A stretch of DNA of 36,798 nt from a virus. Positions 24,837 through 32,379 of this stretch are shown here, piece by piece. The position numbers and the translations under genes are program-made. The notes under the pieces are model-generated. The model saw only the letters and a list, made by a program, of their open reading frames with translations. It was not told the DNA's origin and made no database searches. Where the stretch lies: the IMG/VR virus record IMGVR_UViG_3300030329_004891, positions 1 to 36,798 of that record; one strand, written 5' to 3'. Position 1 is the stretch's first letter; each line of letters opens with the position of its first letter.

Positions 24837-25181
24837 TTGAGGAATTTTAATCAGGTAATTATAGAAGGTAGATTAGTTAAAGATTTAGAAATCAAATATA
24901 CCAATACGGATATAATGGTTGCTAATTTAACTATTGCGTATAATAGAAGTTGGACAGATGCAGAAAAGAAAAAACATGAAGAAGTAGATTATATAGAAGC
25001 TAGATTATGGAATAAGTTAGCAGAAAACTGTTCTAAGTACCTGGGCAAGGGGCAATTAATAAGAATAGTTGGAGAACTAAGACAACAAAGATGGACAACC
25101 GAAAGCAACGAACCTAGATCTAAACTTATTGTAAATGTTAATCTTATTGATTGGGAGTATAGGGAGACAAAAAGTGAGTGA
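24837..25181 (+). CDS. ssb: single-stranded DNA-binding protein
   Basis: A 114-residue OB-fold protein: NQVIIEGRLVKDLEIKYT at the N-terminus, then ANLTIAYNRSW, YIEARLWNKLAENCSKYLGK and GQLIRIVGELRQQRWTTESN, the typical SSB order. It lacks the long acidic C-terminal tail of host SSB and ends EYRETKSE. It starts with TTG after AAGGA. It protects single strands during replication and recombination and is followed directly by its likely partner ERF. Confidence 0.92.
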   Translation: MRNFNQVIIEGRLVKDLEIKYTNTDIMVANLTIAYNRSWTDAEKKKHEEVDYIEARLWNKLAENCSKYLGKGQLIRIVGELRQQRWTTESNEPRSKLIVNVNLIDWEYRETKSE

Positions 25182-25818
25182 TGCTTTAAATATTGAATTT
25201 GACCAAGCACTTTTAAATTTTCAAAAAGAATGTCCATCAATACCAAAAAACAAATCGAGCAAATATCATAAATATGCCGATTTAGAATCAGTCATAATGA
25301 CAGTAAGACCTGTACTAAATAAGCATGGAATTGTTCTTCAGCAAGCTACTGAAAAAGATGGTGATGATCTTCTTTGCTATACAATTTTAAGATACAAAGG
25401 ATTAGTTAGAGAATCTAAAGGTTTTCCCATACCAAAAAATTCTGGAAATCCTAATATGACTCCTGCACAGGCTTGTGGTAGTGATAGCACTTATCAAAGA
25501 AGATATGATATGTGTGCCTTTTTAGGGGTAGTAAGTGAAGAAGATCCAGATGGAGGATTTGCATCTTCACGTTTAAATGAAGAAAAATCTGTAAAAAAAG
25601 TTACATCTATAAAAAAAAATAAACCAATAGAAAAAACTATAGAAAAAGTTTTAAATGATGATTTAGCTATTGGTTTAGAATATTGCTCTAAGTTTAAAGA
25701 CAAAAGCAAGGAAAAGTATTGGATGGAAAAAATGAAAAAAACCGTTCAAGAAAAAAATGGATCTTCTCTCTTATCTGCTCAAATAGAATCTGTAAAAAGA
25801 CAAATTGAGAATCAATAA
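25174..25818 (+). CDS. ERF-family single-strand annealing protein
   Basis: A 214-residue protein. FDQALLNFQKECPSIPKNKS then KYADLESVIMTVRPVLNKHG, and later MTPAQACGSDSTYQRRYDMC with FLGVVSEEDPDGG, are the conserved ERF core. It anneals complementary single strands and works with the exonuclease next door. A GTG at 25174, overlapping the SSB stop, is preferred over the longer ATG frame that runs inside ssb. The C-terminal 80 residues are a Lys-rich linker and a helical end. Confidence 0.88.
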   Translation: MSDALNIEFDQALLNFQKECPSIPKNKSSKYHKYADLESVIMTVRPVLNKHGIVLQQATEKDGDDLLCYTILRYKGLVRESKGFPIPKNSGNPNMTPAQACGSDSTYQRRYDMCAFLGVVSEEDPDGGFASSRLNEEKSVKKVTSIKKNKPIEKTIEKVLNDDLAIGLEYCSKFKDKSKEKYWMEKMKKTVQEKNGSSLLSAQIESVKRQIENQ

Positions 25819-26630
25819 TGGCAGGACATTGGTATAATAAAGAAGGTGAGCCTTGTCATGATGCTACTATGAAAGAAGTGAGAAAATATAAACTTTTACC
25901 TAGTGTAACTAGTATTTTAGGAATAATAGATAAAGGTCCATGGCTTTCAGAGTGGAAAGTAAATCAGGCAATATATAAAACTAAAAGCATTTTAGAAGAA
26001 CTTTCCAAAATAGATAATTTAAAAGAAGTTGAAGGATATACACCTAAAAAAGGAATTGATGAAGAAAAAATAAAATCCATGGTAAAAGAAGCATTATCTA
26101 ATGAGAGAGAAGTAACTTTAGAATTAGGCGAAGGTGTACACAGGTTATGCGAAGCATATTTAGGAAACGATCAGAACCTGTTTGAAGTTGAAAAAACAAA
26201 AGCTAATGCTTTCCAGGTTTATTTAAATTCTAAAATAGAGGAGAAGTTAGAAAAGTATAAAAATCAAGAAGATGGTTATACTGAAGAAATAGTTGTAAGT
26301 AGTTTAGGTTATGCAGGTAGGGTAGATTATTTTTGGCTAGATGATTCTATTCATATAAGAGATTTTAAAACACAAAACGTAAAGAAGCAACCTAATTTCT
26401 ATACTGACTGGATACCTCAACTTATGGCTTATAGCTATGCTATTCATGATAAAGATTTTTTTGAACCAGAAAAAGTAGATGCTGGTTCTATTATTATTTC
26501 TACAAATGAAATTAATAAAGGCAGCCATGAAAAAATATGGAGTAACAAGTCTAAAATAAAGGGTTGGCGAATCTTTATTAATGCTTTTAATTTATGGAAG
26601 ACGGTGTATGACTATGATCCGATTGTCTAA
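25818..26630 (+). CDS. PD-(D/E)XK exonuclease (RecB/Cas4-like)
   Basis: A 270-residue protein with the RecB-type nuclease motifs: LPSVTSILGIIDKGPWLSEW at the N-terminus, GEGVHRLCEAYL (His motif), GYAGRVDYFWLDDSIHIRDF then KTQ (the D...D-x-K active site) and WIPQLMAYSYAI (the Q-x3-Y motif). It would degrade one strand of phage ends to give substrate for the ERF annealing protein. The start overlaps the ERF stop as TAATG. All catalytic landmarks look intact. Confidence 0.88.
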   Translation: MAGHWYNKEGEPCHDATMKEVRKYKLLPSVTSILGIIDKGPWLSEWKVNQAIYKTKSILEELSKIDNLKEVEGYTPKKGIDEEKIKSMVKEALSNEREVTLELGEGVHRLCEAYLGNDQNLFEVEKTKANAFQVYLNSKIEEKLEKYKNQEDGYTEEIVVSSLGYAGRVDYFWLDDSIHIRDFKTQNVKKQPNFYTDWIPQLMAYSYAIHDKDFFEPEKVDAGSIIISTNEINKGSHEKIWSNKSKIKGWRIFINAFNLWKTVYDYDPIV

Positions 26631-27042
26631 AGTATTTTGTGAGATTAAAAATAATAAAATAAATATTTCAAACTTAAATCCTAAACAGATTTTAGCATTT
26701 CAAAATATAGTAAAAAAAACAAAAGAATGGAATGTTGAATTTAAAAAGTACGGAGCAATTAGGTCAACAGAAATTTCTACAAGGTTTCATGGATGGGTAA
26801 CATTTTTAGCAAGAGAAACAGGTAATGAAAGAGATGTTATATATGTGCAAGCATTAAAAAAAGCAATAGAAATAGTTGCTGATGGTGGATCACCTTATCC
26901 ATATTGTATAGTTGATGATGTAGCATATCCCTATAGAACAAGTGGCAGAACTAATAAGGAAATGATGACTGCGTGTTTAGCAATTCAATTATTAGCTGAT
27001 GAAATTGAACCTGGGTTAATGCTACCAGAAGGAGTTACATGA
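26608..27042 (+). CDS. hypothetical protein of the recombination block
   Basis: A 144-residue protein without a sure family. The order RSTEISTRFHGWVTFLARET, then YVQALKKAIEIVA, then TSGRTNKEMMTACLAIQLLA is loosely like lambda NinB (single-strand-binding recombination protein). The match is weak and could be chance, but an HNH-like gene follows, as ninG follows ninB in lambdoid phages. The frame is open to 26581, but starts at 26608 (MTMIRL) or 26614 avoid a long overlap. It ends with ATGA overlap with the next gene. Confidence 0.5.
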   Translation: MTMIRLSKVFCEIKNNKINISNLNPKQILAFQNIVKKTKEWNVEFKKYGAIRSTEISTRFHGWVTFLARETGNERDVIYVQALKKAIEIVADGGSPYPYCIVDDVAYPYRTSGRTNKEMMTACLAIQLLADEIEPGLMLPEGVT

Positions 27043-27335
27043 CAAGAAAAGATTTATTTAAAAAACAACCATATTGTTTTATTGCTTTTGAAAAGTATAA
27101 GATTATTGAAAAACCTACAGAATTGCATCATGCAAGAATTCATAATACTAAATGGGCTAAATTAAAATATCCGAGATTTTTAAATTCTGCTTTTAATTTA
27201 AAACCTGTGTCTCATAAATATCACATGGAAAATCCTAGTTATGGAAAATGGGCAGAATGGAGAATAGCAATTATTGAGAGAGGTTTAAAAAGGCATAAAA
27301 ACCATGAAAAATATTTATGTTATTTAAGGTATTAA
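27039..27335 (+). CDS. HNH-like endonuclease domain protein
   Basis: A 98-residue basic protein with the spacing of an HNH fold: PTELHHARIH (His pair), NSAFNLKPVSHKYHMENPSY (Asn and final His), but without the zinc-binding Cys pairs seen in the HNH protein at the right end. Such small HNH relatives are encoded in phage recombination or Nin-like regions and may cut branched DNA. A ribosome site AAGGAG is five bases before the ATG. Confidence 0.65.
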   Translation: MTRKDLFKKQPYCFIAFEKYKIIEKPTELHHARIHNTKWAKLKYPRFLNSAFNLKPVSHKYHMENPSYGKWAEWRIAIIERGLKRHKNHEKYLCYLRY

Positions 27336-27336
27336 A

Positions 27337-27552
27337 ATGAGTGAAAACCGAGGTGAAAGAGTAAAGAAAAAGACAATAAAAATTATTCAAGGTATAGAAG
27401 ACTTGTATGGTGTCGTATATTTAGAACCTCATGTAATAAAATCCGAGCTTCTAAAAATAAAAAAACATTTAGATGGATGTCTTGTTGGAATGAAGTACAC
27501 AGAAAAGGAAGCTAAAAAAACCCAAGACAGTCATGGTAGAAGATTGAATTAG
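27337..27552 (+). CDS. small hypothetical protein
   Basis: A 71-residue charged protein (MSENRGERVKKKTIKIIQGI, then LLKIKKHLDGCLVGMKYTEK) with one predicted long helix and a polar C-terminus (KTQDSHGRRLN). It follows the HNH-like gene by one base and ends the rightward block before the terminator at 27627. No family recognised. Confidence 0.5.
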   Translation: MSENRGERVKKKTIKIIQGIEDLYGVVYLEPHVIKSELLKIKKHLDGCLVGMKYTEKEAKKTQDSHGRRLN

Positions 27553-27626
27553 CGTTGCTAATTATAAAAATTTTAATAAGGAGATTTATTTGGAAAGATT
27601 GAGATAATCGTTTTTACTATCTGAGC

Positions 27627-27660
27627 AAAAGAGCCATCCGAAAGGATGGCTCTTTTATAT
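27627..27660. terminator. bidirectional terminator, 13-bp stem, GAAA loop
   Basis: AAAAGAGCCATCC (27627-27639), loop GAAA, GGATGGCTCTTTT (27644-27656), then ATAT. It lies between the end of the rightward recombination block and the end of the leftward 93-residue gene, and has U-rich ends in both directions. Confidence 0.92.
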
Positions 27661-27672
27661 ACTTCTTAAAGA

Positions 27673-27954
27673 TTAACCGTTAAGTGATTCTAATTCTTCG
27701 TAACATTTATCTAGAATTGAATAGATATCTTTACTAGATCCATGCTGTAAACTAGCAACTGTTTGTATAATTAAAAACACTTGCTCCATTTGCTTGTCTG
27801 TCAATTCTTTTATTTTTGACAATGTCATTACTACGTCATTAGCAGACTTTTCATCTATAAGTCTTTTGCATTCTCGTTCCAAAAGATTTATTTTCCGTTT
27901 TTGGCTTTTGATTATATCTTTATGTAAATCTATAACAGCTGATTCTGCTTTCAT
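27673..27954 (-). CDS. small helical leftward protein
   Basis: A 93-residue, mainly helical protein: VIDLHKDIIKSQKRKINLLE then CKRLIDEKSANDVVMTLSKI, probably a coiled coil. It is the second gene of the leftward unit that begins at 28329. The leader between the two genes has three hairpins, and the ATG has the site AAGGAGATACAAAAA, close to the shared leader block of the other leftward genes. No family recognised. By place it belongs to the early or control region. Confidence 0.65.
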   Translation of the reverse strand: MKAESAVIDLHKDIIKSQKRKINLLERECKRLIDEKSANDVVMTLSKIKELTDKQMEQVFLIIQTVASLQHGSSKDIYSILDKCYEELESLNG

Positions 27955-28020
27955 TTTTTGTATCTCCTTGTGGTGTATTCCACTACCCTACCGTAGTAGG
28001 GTTTCGGCCTTCTGGCCTCT
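27955..28020 (-). promoter_or_regulatory. structured 5' leader with three hairpins, one UACG tetraloop
   Basis: Read leftward this 66-base gap contains GGCC-AGAA-GGCC (28017-28006), then ACCCTAC-TACG-GTAGGGT (28002-27985), a 7-bp stem closed by a C-G pair on a UACG loop (an especially stable UNCG loop), then GTGG-AATACA-CCAC (27983-27970) directly before AAGGAG. It is clearly more GC-rich than its surroundings. It may set mRNA stability or control access to the ribosome site. Confidence 0.55.
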
Positions 28021-28329
28021 TCAGGTGGAAAGGTGTCTTTCTGAACTATGGTCTCGGTCAAATTGCGTGTTATTTTTATAGGACTGCGTTATTGTATAAA
28101 AGCGGGAACACGCATTTACCTTTGATCTTCGCATAGCTACAAACTTTATTCCCTTAGAGGTTAGCGGTGCAGTTCTCCAACCTGGGCCAGTTTTGTATCG
28201 TCTGTCTCGACTAATTGGTGTTATCTGTCCTTTATGGCTATTGTACCAGTAAACATAGTACTTGCCGTTTACCTCTGACATCTGTAATGATGTTGCTTCG
28301 GTTACGTGATATTCTTTTAGTATATTCAT
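28021..28329 (-). CDS. leftward protein divergent from the Xre regulator
   Basis: A 102-residue basic protein with no known family. It contains NGKYYVYWYNSHKGQITPIS then RDRRYKTGPGWRTAPLTSKG, a beta-rich, Arg/Lys-rich part that could bind nucleic acid. It is transcribed from promoter copy A, with the ribosome site GTACTTAAGGAGGTAC five bases before ATG. Lying back to back with the Xre-type gene, it takes the place of a cro-like or early-switch gene, but it does not look like a helix-turn-helix protein. Confidence 0.65.
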   Translation of the reverse strand: MNILKEYHVTEATSLQMSEVNGKYYVYWYNSHKGQITPISRDRRYKTGPGWRTAPLTSKGIKFVAMRRSKVNACSRFYTITQSYKNNTQFDRDHSSERHLST

Positions 28330-28334
28330 TTTTT

Positions 28335-28385
28335 GTACCTCCTTAAGTACAAACTAAATATATCATGTATACTAAAGAGTGTATA
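28335..28385 (-). promoter_or_regulatory. leftward promoter/operator copy A with ribosome-site block
   Basis: Read leftward: the dyad TATACACTCTTTAGTATACA (28385-28366), -10-like ATGATATAT, and GTACTTAAGGAGGTAC (28350-28335) five bases before ATG 28329. The ribosome-site block is two bases longer than in the other copies (GTACTTGGAGGTAC). This copy lies between divergent genes, next to the Xre regulator. Confidence 0.75.
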
Positions 28386-28413
28386 CCCTTTATTATAAAA
28401 ATATAGGTTATGG

Positions 28414-28442
28414 TTTACAAAAAACAAGATTTAAACTAAATT
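28414..28442 (+). promoter_or_regulatory. possible promoter of the Xre regulator gene
   Basis: TTTACA (28414-28419), 17-base spacer, TAAATT (28437-28442). The start point would fall close to the ribosome site AGGAG, giving a very short leader, so it is uncertain. It lies beside operator copy A. Confidence 0.4.
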
Positions 28443-28458
28443 TTGTATAGGAGATATT

Positions 28459-28734
28459 ATGATAGGAAAAAAGAAAAAAACAGATAAAGAAATAATAGCT
28501 AAAAAAGAATTGAATTCTGAATTGTTTGCTTATAGTAAATATATTGAAGCCTATAATTTTGTTAAAACTTTTAAACCAGATTTAAAAAAAATTAGATTGG
28601 CAAAAGGTTACACACAGCAAACATTAGCTGATTTAATAGGTGTAACTAAAAGTTATATTTCTAAAGTAGAAAATGGTGGTTCTGGTTTAACTGCTGATTT
28701 TTTAGATAAAATTATAAAATTATTTTTGAAATAA
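28459..28734 (+). CDS. Xre/Cro-type helix-turn-helix regulator
   Basis: A 91-residue protein. The C-terminal 55 residues form an HTH_3 domain: LKKIRLAKGYTQQTLADLIG then VTKSYISKVENGGSGLTADF, with the recognition helix around VTKSYISKVENG. The basic N-terminal extension (MIGKKKKTDKE) and helix are of unknown use. No peptidase or oligomerisation domain is present, so it resembles a Cro-type repressor more than CI. It has a good ribosome site (TAGGAG) and is divergent from promoter copy A. It is the best candidate to bind the 20-bp dyads. Confidence 0.85.
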   Translation: MIGKKKKTDKEIIAKKELNSELFAYSKYIEAYNFVKTFKPDLKKIRLAKGYTQQTLADLIGVTKSYISKVENGGSGLTADFLDKIIKLFLK

Positions 28735-28735
28735 T

Positions 28736-29476
28736 TTGGCAGAATTATTTGATGAGATGGGAAAGTTTGTTACTATTCCCCATGCAATAATTAACGATAA
28801 TAACATTAATTCCTATGATCTTGCTGTTTATGTTGTGTTGATGAAACACATCAAAAGCAATAATAGACTTGTTTTCCCTGGACTTAAAACAATAGCTAAT
28901 TTGACAAAATGCTCCAGGGATAGAGTCATAAAAAGTATTGTTAATTTAGAACTACAAAAATGGCTAAAAGTAGACAGGAAAGCAGGAGGAGTTAATACCT
29001 ACCATTTAATTGTTAATCAGAACCAGTCGATCTCAGCGACTACTACCAGTCGATCTGAACGACTACCACCAGTCGACGTGGTCGACCCTAAGAAGAATAA
29101 TAATAAGAAGAATATATATAATGATATAGCAGATGAAGTTTTTGAATATTTAATTAATAAAAGTGGCAGATCAAGATTAAGAAAAACAAAGAATAGTTTG
29201 TTACCAATTATTAAGGCATTGAAAAACAAATACAGTAAAGAAGACCTATTTCACATAATAAAAGTGAAATGTTCAGAATGGAAAAACGATGATGTATTTA
29301 AGAAATATTTGCATCCATCAACTTTGTTTGCAAACAGGAATATAGATAAATATCTATCTCAAGAAGTTTCACAAGAAAAAACAATTAAAGATGTAGTATG
29401 TAAAAATTGTGGAAGTAAAAGTTTTATTGGATCGGGTGATAGAAGGAGGTGTTTAAAGTGCGAGAAGAAAATATAA
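28736..29476 (+). CDS. replication initiator with C-terminal phg_2220-like domain
   Basis: A 246-residue protein. The N-terminal winged-helix domain (KFVTIPHAIINDNNINSYDL, LKTIANLTKCSRDRVIKSIV) resembles phage replisome organizers. A low-complexity linker (about 95-125) holds the iterons at DNA level. The C-terminal part CSEWKNDDVFKKYLHPSTLF then ANRNIDKYLS is the phg_2220 pattern, followed by a zinc ribbon CKNCGS...CLKC. It would bind the origin and load DnaB, encoded next. Start TTG at 28736, one base after the regulator stop, without a clear ribosome site; ATG 28757 is an alternative. Confidence 0.82.
   Translation: MAELFDEMGKFVTIPHAIINDNNINSYDLAVYVVLMKHIKSNNRLVFPGLKTIANLTKCSRDRVIKSIVNLELQKWLKVDRKAGGVNTYHLIVNQNQSISATTTSRSERLPPVDVVDPKKNNNKKNIYNDIADEVFEYLINKSGRSRLRKTKNSLLPIIKALKNKYSKEDLFHIIKVKCSEWKNDDVFKKYLHPSTLFANRNIDKYLSQEVSQEKTIKDVVCKNCGSKSFIGSGDRRRCLKCEKKI
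29023..29137 (+). other. candidate replication origin: three 23-bp iterons and AT-rich stretch
   Basis: Inside the initiator gene are tandem units starting at 29023, 29046 and 29069, exactly 23 bases apart. Each begins CCAGTCGA; the first two share CCAGTCGATCT and CGACTAC, and the third is CCAGTCGACGTGGTCGACCC. Each unit holds an inverted repeat (AGTCG ... CGACT, or GTCGAC ... GTCGAC). They are far more GC-rich than the rest of the gene. A nearly pure A/T/G-purine tract of AAT and AAG repeats follows (29091-29137). Lambda has the same plan: iterons inside gene O followed by an AT-rich region. Confidence 0.7.
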
Positions 29477-30714
29477 ATGATATTGTTTTAGGTTTGCTTA
29501 TTAAATATAAAAAAGTTAGAGAGCAATTCATTAATGATTTGAATCAAGAGTTGTTTGAATTGGAAAGAGAAAAAGTACTCTTTGCTACTATTCAAGAATT
29601 AACATTACAAGATATAGACATAGAAATACCAATAATAAATGAACATTTAATAATAAAATATAAAGAAAATATAAATACTGTTTGTCCACCTTCGTGGTTT
29701 GCAAGTTTAACAGACTCTTTAATATCATCTGCTAATGCAAAGTTTTATATAGATAGATTATTTGATTTTAGAGAAGAAAAAAGAATAAAGGAGGTTTTAG
29801 AACTTGCCACGAAACATAGTTGGAATACTGAACAAATTGAGAGTGCATTACAAAAAATTGTAAAACCTAAATTTAAATATATTGATGGTAAGGAATTATC
29901 ATTATTAACTGGTAACGCTATTGATGATGCTGCTAAAAAGGGTGAGTTATATATAAAAGCAAGTTTGGGTTTGAAGTCAATTGATTCTATGCTTGGTGGT
30001 TTTAAGCCTGGAGAATTAATAATTATTGGTGCAAGACCAAGTGTAGGAAAAACTGCTGTTGGATTACAGTCTGCATTGCATATGACAATGAGTAAAAATT
30101 TATCAGTTGCTTTTTTTAGTTTAGAAATGTCAGCCCAAAGTTTAGGCATAAGACTTTTATCTATGTGTACAGGTATTAATCAAAGAAAGTTAATGTATAA
30201 TCCACAAATAAAAGACATAGAAAAAGCTACAGAAGTTTTACGAACCATATACGAAGCTAATCTATATGTAGCTACCAATAGCATAAAAACTATAAACATT
30301 AGAAAGATGTCACATCAATTAAAAAAAAATAAAAAATTAGATGCTGTTATTGTAGATTATATACAACTGATTACTCCTTCAGTAATAAAAGCAAATAGAA
30401 CTGAACAAGTATCGCAAATATCACGAGACTTGAAACTTATTGCAGAAGAATTGGAGGTGCCAATTATTGCACTTTCACAAGTAAGGAGGGAAAGCGATCA
30501 GGAAAAAAGACCACCTAAGTTAAGCGATTTAAGAGAGTCGGGATCATTAGAACAGGATAGTGATATAGTTTTATTATTACATAGAGAAAGGAATCCCATC
30601 ACTGGAGATTTGAGTGAAGAGGGTACTTTGAGTGTGAGTAAAAATAGGCATGGTGAAACAGGTAGTATTTTGGTACACTTTAATCCTGACAAAGTGAGGT
30701 ATGAAGAAAAGTGA
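29458..30714 (+). CDS. dnaB: replicative DNA helicase, DnaB-like
   Basis: A 418-residue helicase. The N-terminal helical domain (DIVLGLLIKYKKVREQFIND) is followed by the RecA-type motor: FKPGELIIIGARPSVGKTAV (Walker A), AVIVDYIQLI (Walker B), then PIIALSQVRRESDQEKRPPK and LSDLRESGSLEQDSDIVLLL (motifs H3/H4). A GTG at 29458, eight bases after AAGGAGG inside the initiator gene, is the best start. It unwinds DNA ahead of the fork and is the partner of the initiator. Confidence 0.94.
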   Translation: MREENINDIVLGLLIKYKKVREQFINDLNQELFELEREKVLFATIQELTLQDIDIEIPIINEHLIIKYKENINTVCPPSWFASLTDSLISSANAKFYIDRLFDFREEKRIKEVLELATKHSWNTEQIESALQKIVKPKFKYIDGKELSLLTGNAIDDAAKKGELYIKASLGLKSIDSMLGGFKPGELIIIGARPSVGKTAVGLQSALHMTMSKNLSVAFFSLEMSAQSLGIRLLSMCTGINQRKLMYNPQIKDIEKATEVLRTIYEANLYVATNSIKTINIRKMSHQLKKNKKLDAVIVDYIQLITPSVIKANRTEQVSQISRDLKLIAEELEVPIIALSQVRRESDQEKRPPKLSDLRESGSLEQDSDIVLLLHRERNPITGDLSEEGTLSVSKNRHGETGSILVHFNPDKVRYEEK

Positions 30715-31100
30715 CACCATCGGCAAGAACTAAACATTTATTAACATCTCAAAATTGGACAGTAGGAACTGTACAAAGATTTGTACCTCAAGCAAAAAGA
30801 TTCTTTGATTTATATGGTTTTATTGATTTGTGCTGTATTCATAAAATTCATGGTTTTTTAGCAGTCCAAGTTACAGGTGGAAATAATGGAAGTGCAAGAA
30901 TAAAAAAAATTATAAATAATGCATCAGCATATTTATGGCTTCAAGCGGGAGGTAAAATAGAGGTGCATGATTGGAGATATTTAAAAAAATTAAAAAAATG
31001 GGATGTAGCAATTAATAAAATTGAAAAAAATGATTTTCCAGAAAAAATAAGAAAAGGAGAATATATAGATGAGCAATTCATTAAGAACAAAAAAAAGTAA
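30711..31100 (+). CDS. putative PD-(D/E)XK-like nuclease
   Basis: A 129-residue protein. TVGTVQRFVPQAKRFFDLYG, FIDLCCIHKIHGFLAVQVT and YLWLQAGGKIEVHDWRYLKK resemble small Holliday-junction-resolvase or VSR-like nucleases, with a probable active-site Asp (FIDL) and a Q-x-T in place of E-x-K. The replaced Lys makes catalysis uncertain. It starts with GTG overlapping the DnaB stop, so it belongs to the replication block. Confidence 0.5.
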   Translation: MTPSARTKHLLTSQNWTVGTVQRFVPQAKRFFDLYGFIDLCCIHKIHGFLAVQVTGGNNGSARIKKIINNASAYLWLQAGGKIEVHDWRYLKKLKKWDVAINKIEKNDFPEKIRKGEYIDEQFIKNKKK

Positions 31101-31377
31101 AACAGCAAATAAGTTTTATGAAAAAAGAGCTGTAGATTTTAAAGTAGCTACAAAAGTAAAAATAACAAATCCTAAAAACAATTATGAAAGAGTAGATCAA
31201 TGCACGGAAATGATTATTAATTTAGCAGATAAGGCATATGGCACTGATCCTATTCCCGGTAAATATCTGCATCAAAAATTAAAAAAAGCAAAAAATCATT
31301 TAGAAGATTTAATGAAAGCTTTAGAAGCAGAAGCAAGAGATAGCTTTCATAAAAACAAATACTGGGATGAAGTTTAA
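31069..31377 (+). CDS. small hypothetical protein
   Basis: A 102-residue charged protein with a helical C-terminal half (KLKKAKNHLEDLMKALEAEA). No family recognised. The start, with ribosome site AAAGGAG, lies within the end of the previous gene, and its stop lies 11 bases inside the next frame, so it is tightly packed in the operon. Confidence 0.55.
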   Translation: MSNSLRTKKSKTANKFYEKRAVDFKVATKVKITNPKNNYERVDQCTEMIINLADKAYGTDPIPGKYLHQKLKKAKNHLEDLMKALEAEARDSFHKNKYWDEV

Positions 31378-31579
31378 AGTGCCTACATTTGAACAAATGG
31401 TAAGAGAAAGTGACAAAAGAAAAGAAAGATTATGTCATCACAGGTTGAAAAATTACTTCAAGACTGACAGCAGATATTATGATGAAAGTAATCGATGTAA
31501 AAATAAAGTAAGAAATGGTGATGTTTATTGTCAAGAGCATAAAAATATTTATCATCATGATGATGCGAGGGGACAATAA
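31367..31579 (+). CDS. small C...C-x2-H zinc-motif protein
   Basis: A 70-residue protein. The core is ESNRCKNKVRNGDVYCQEHK: Cys, about twelve residues, Tyr-Cys-x2-His, a frequent minimal zinc-binding motif in small phage and bacterial proteins. An additional LCHHRL lies upstream. The C-terminus HHDDARGQ is polar. The same C...C-x2-H core recurs in the proteins at 22393 and 33596, so it may be part of a small family here. Confidence 0.55.
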   Translation: MKFKVPTFEQMVRESDKRKERLCHHRLKNYFKTDSRYYDESNRCKNKVRNGDVYCQEHKNIYHHDDARGQ

Positions 31580-31581
31580 AG

Positions 31582-32379
31582 ATGAAAGTATTAATAGTGT
31601 TGCAAGCAAGAAATGCAAGTACAAGATTTAAAAATAAAAGTTTATATCCTATAGGCAATATTTCGGCAATATCTCATCATTTAGAAAAAATGGTAAAATT
31701 AAAAGAGGTGTGTCAAAACTTAATAAAAATAGATTTAGGATTATGTACTACAGGTTTTAGTGAAGATGATATTCTAGTTCATTATGCTAAAAAGTTCCAT
31801 GTGAAACAAATAGTACGCGGAAAACCTTTACATTTATGGGAGCAATTTTATGATATTGTTCCTGGATATAAATTTTTTATGCGAATTTGTGGGGATCAGC
31901 CGTTTTTTAATTTGAAAATGGCAGAACATTTATTAAATGTTTTGTATCAAAATGAAGAGCATGATTATTATTCTTGGGTAACAAATAATAATATACCTAT
32001 TATGCAAACAAAAATAGGTTTAGGAACTGAAATAGTTAGAAGTTCAAAATTAAATACAAGAGTACAATTTAATCAAAATTATATGGAACATTTAACTCCT
32101 AAGTTTTATCTGGAAAAAGGACACAAAACTAAATTTATAGAAATACCAGAATTTATAACAAAATCAAAAGTATCTTTAAGTATTGATTATTTAGAAGATT
32201 GGATCATAGCTAATAAATGTTATTATGAATTAAAAGAAAAAACACAAGATTTAAAAGTTTTGTCACAATGGTTTATGAAAAATAAAATAGCTAATTCTTT
32301 ATTACAAGGAAGAAACAAAGCAAAAGAAAAATACAGGGGAAATAAATATAAAGGGGAAAAATGGGAACTTACATTATAG
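31582..32379 (+). CDS. SpsF-like cytidylyltransferase (CMP-nonulosonate type)
   Basis: A 265-residue protein. The N-terminus LIVLQARNASTRFKNKSLYP is the nucleotide-binding Q-A-R-x-x-S-x-R-F-K-x-K loop of SpsF/CMP-sugar synthetases, and FFMRICGDQPFFNLKMAEHL is the G-D-x-P-F motif. Its stop lies 19 bases inside the next gene, a NeuB-like synthase, so the two form one pathway: acid sugar made from PEP, then activated with CTP. The C-terminus is basic (SLLQGRNKAKEKYRGNK). The exact sugar is unknown. Confidence 0.75.
   Translation: MKVLIVLQARNASTRFKNKSLYPIGNISAISHHLEKMVKLKEVCQNLIKIDLGLCTTGFSEDDILVHYAKKFHVKQIVRGKPLHLWEQFYDIVPGYKFFMRICGDQPFFNLKMAEHLLNVLYQNEEHDYYSWVTNNNIPIMQTKIGLGTEIVRSSKLNTRVQFNQNYMEHLTPKFYLEKGHKTKFIEIPEFITKSKVSLSIDYLEDWIIANKCYYELKEKTQDLKVLSQWFMKNKIANSLLQGRNKAKEKYRGNKYKGEKWELTL

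Noticed and set aside
27593-27610. Five-codon frame TTG...TAA after AGGAG
   Set aside because: Too short to judge; possibly only a remnant before the terminator.
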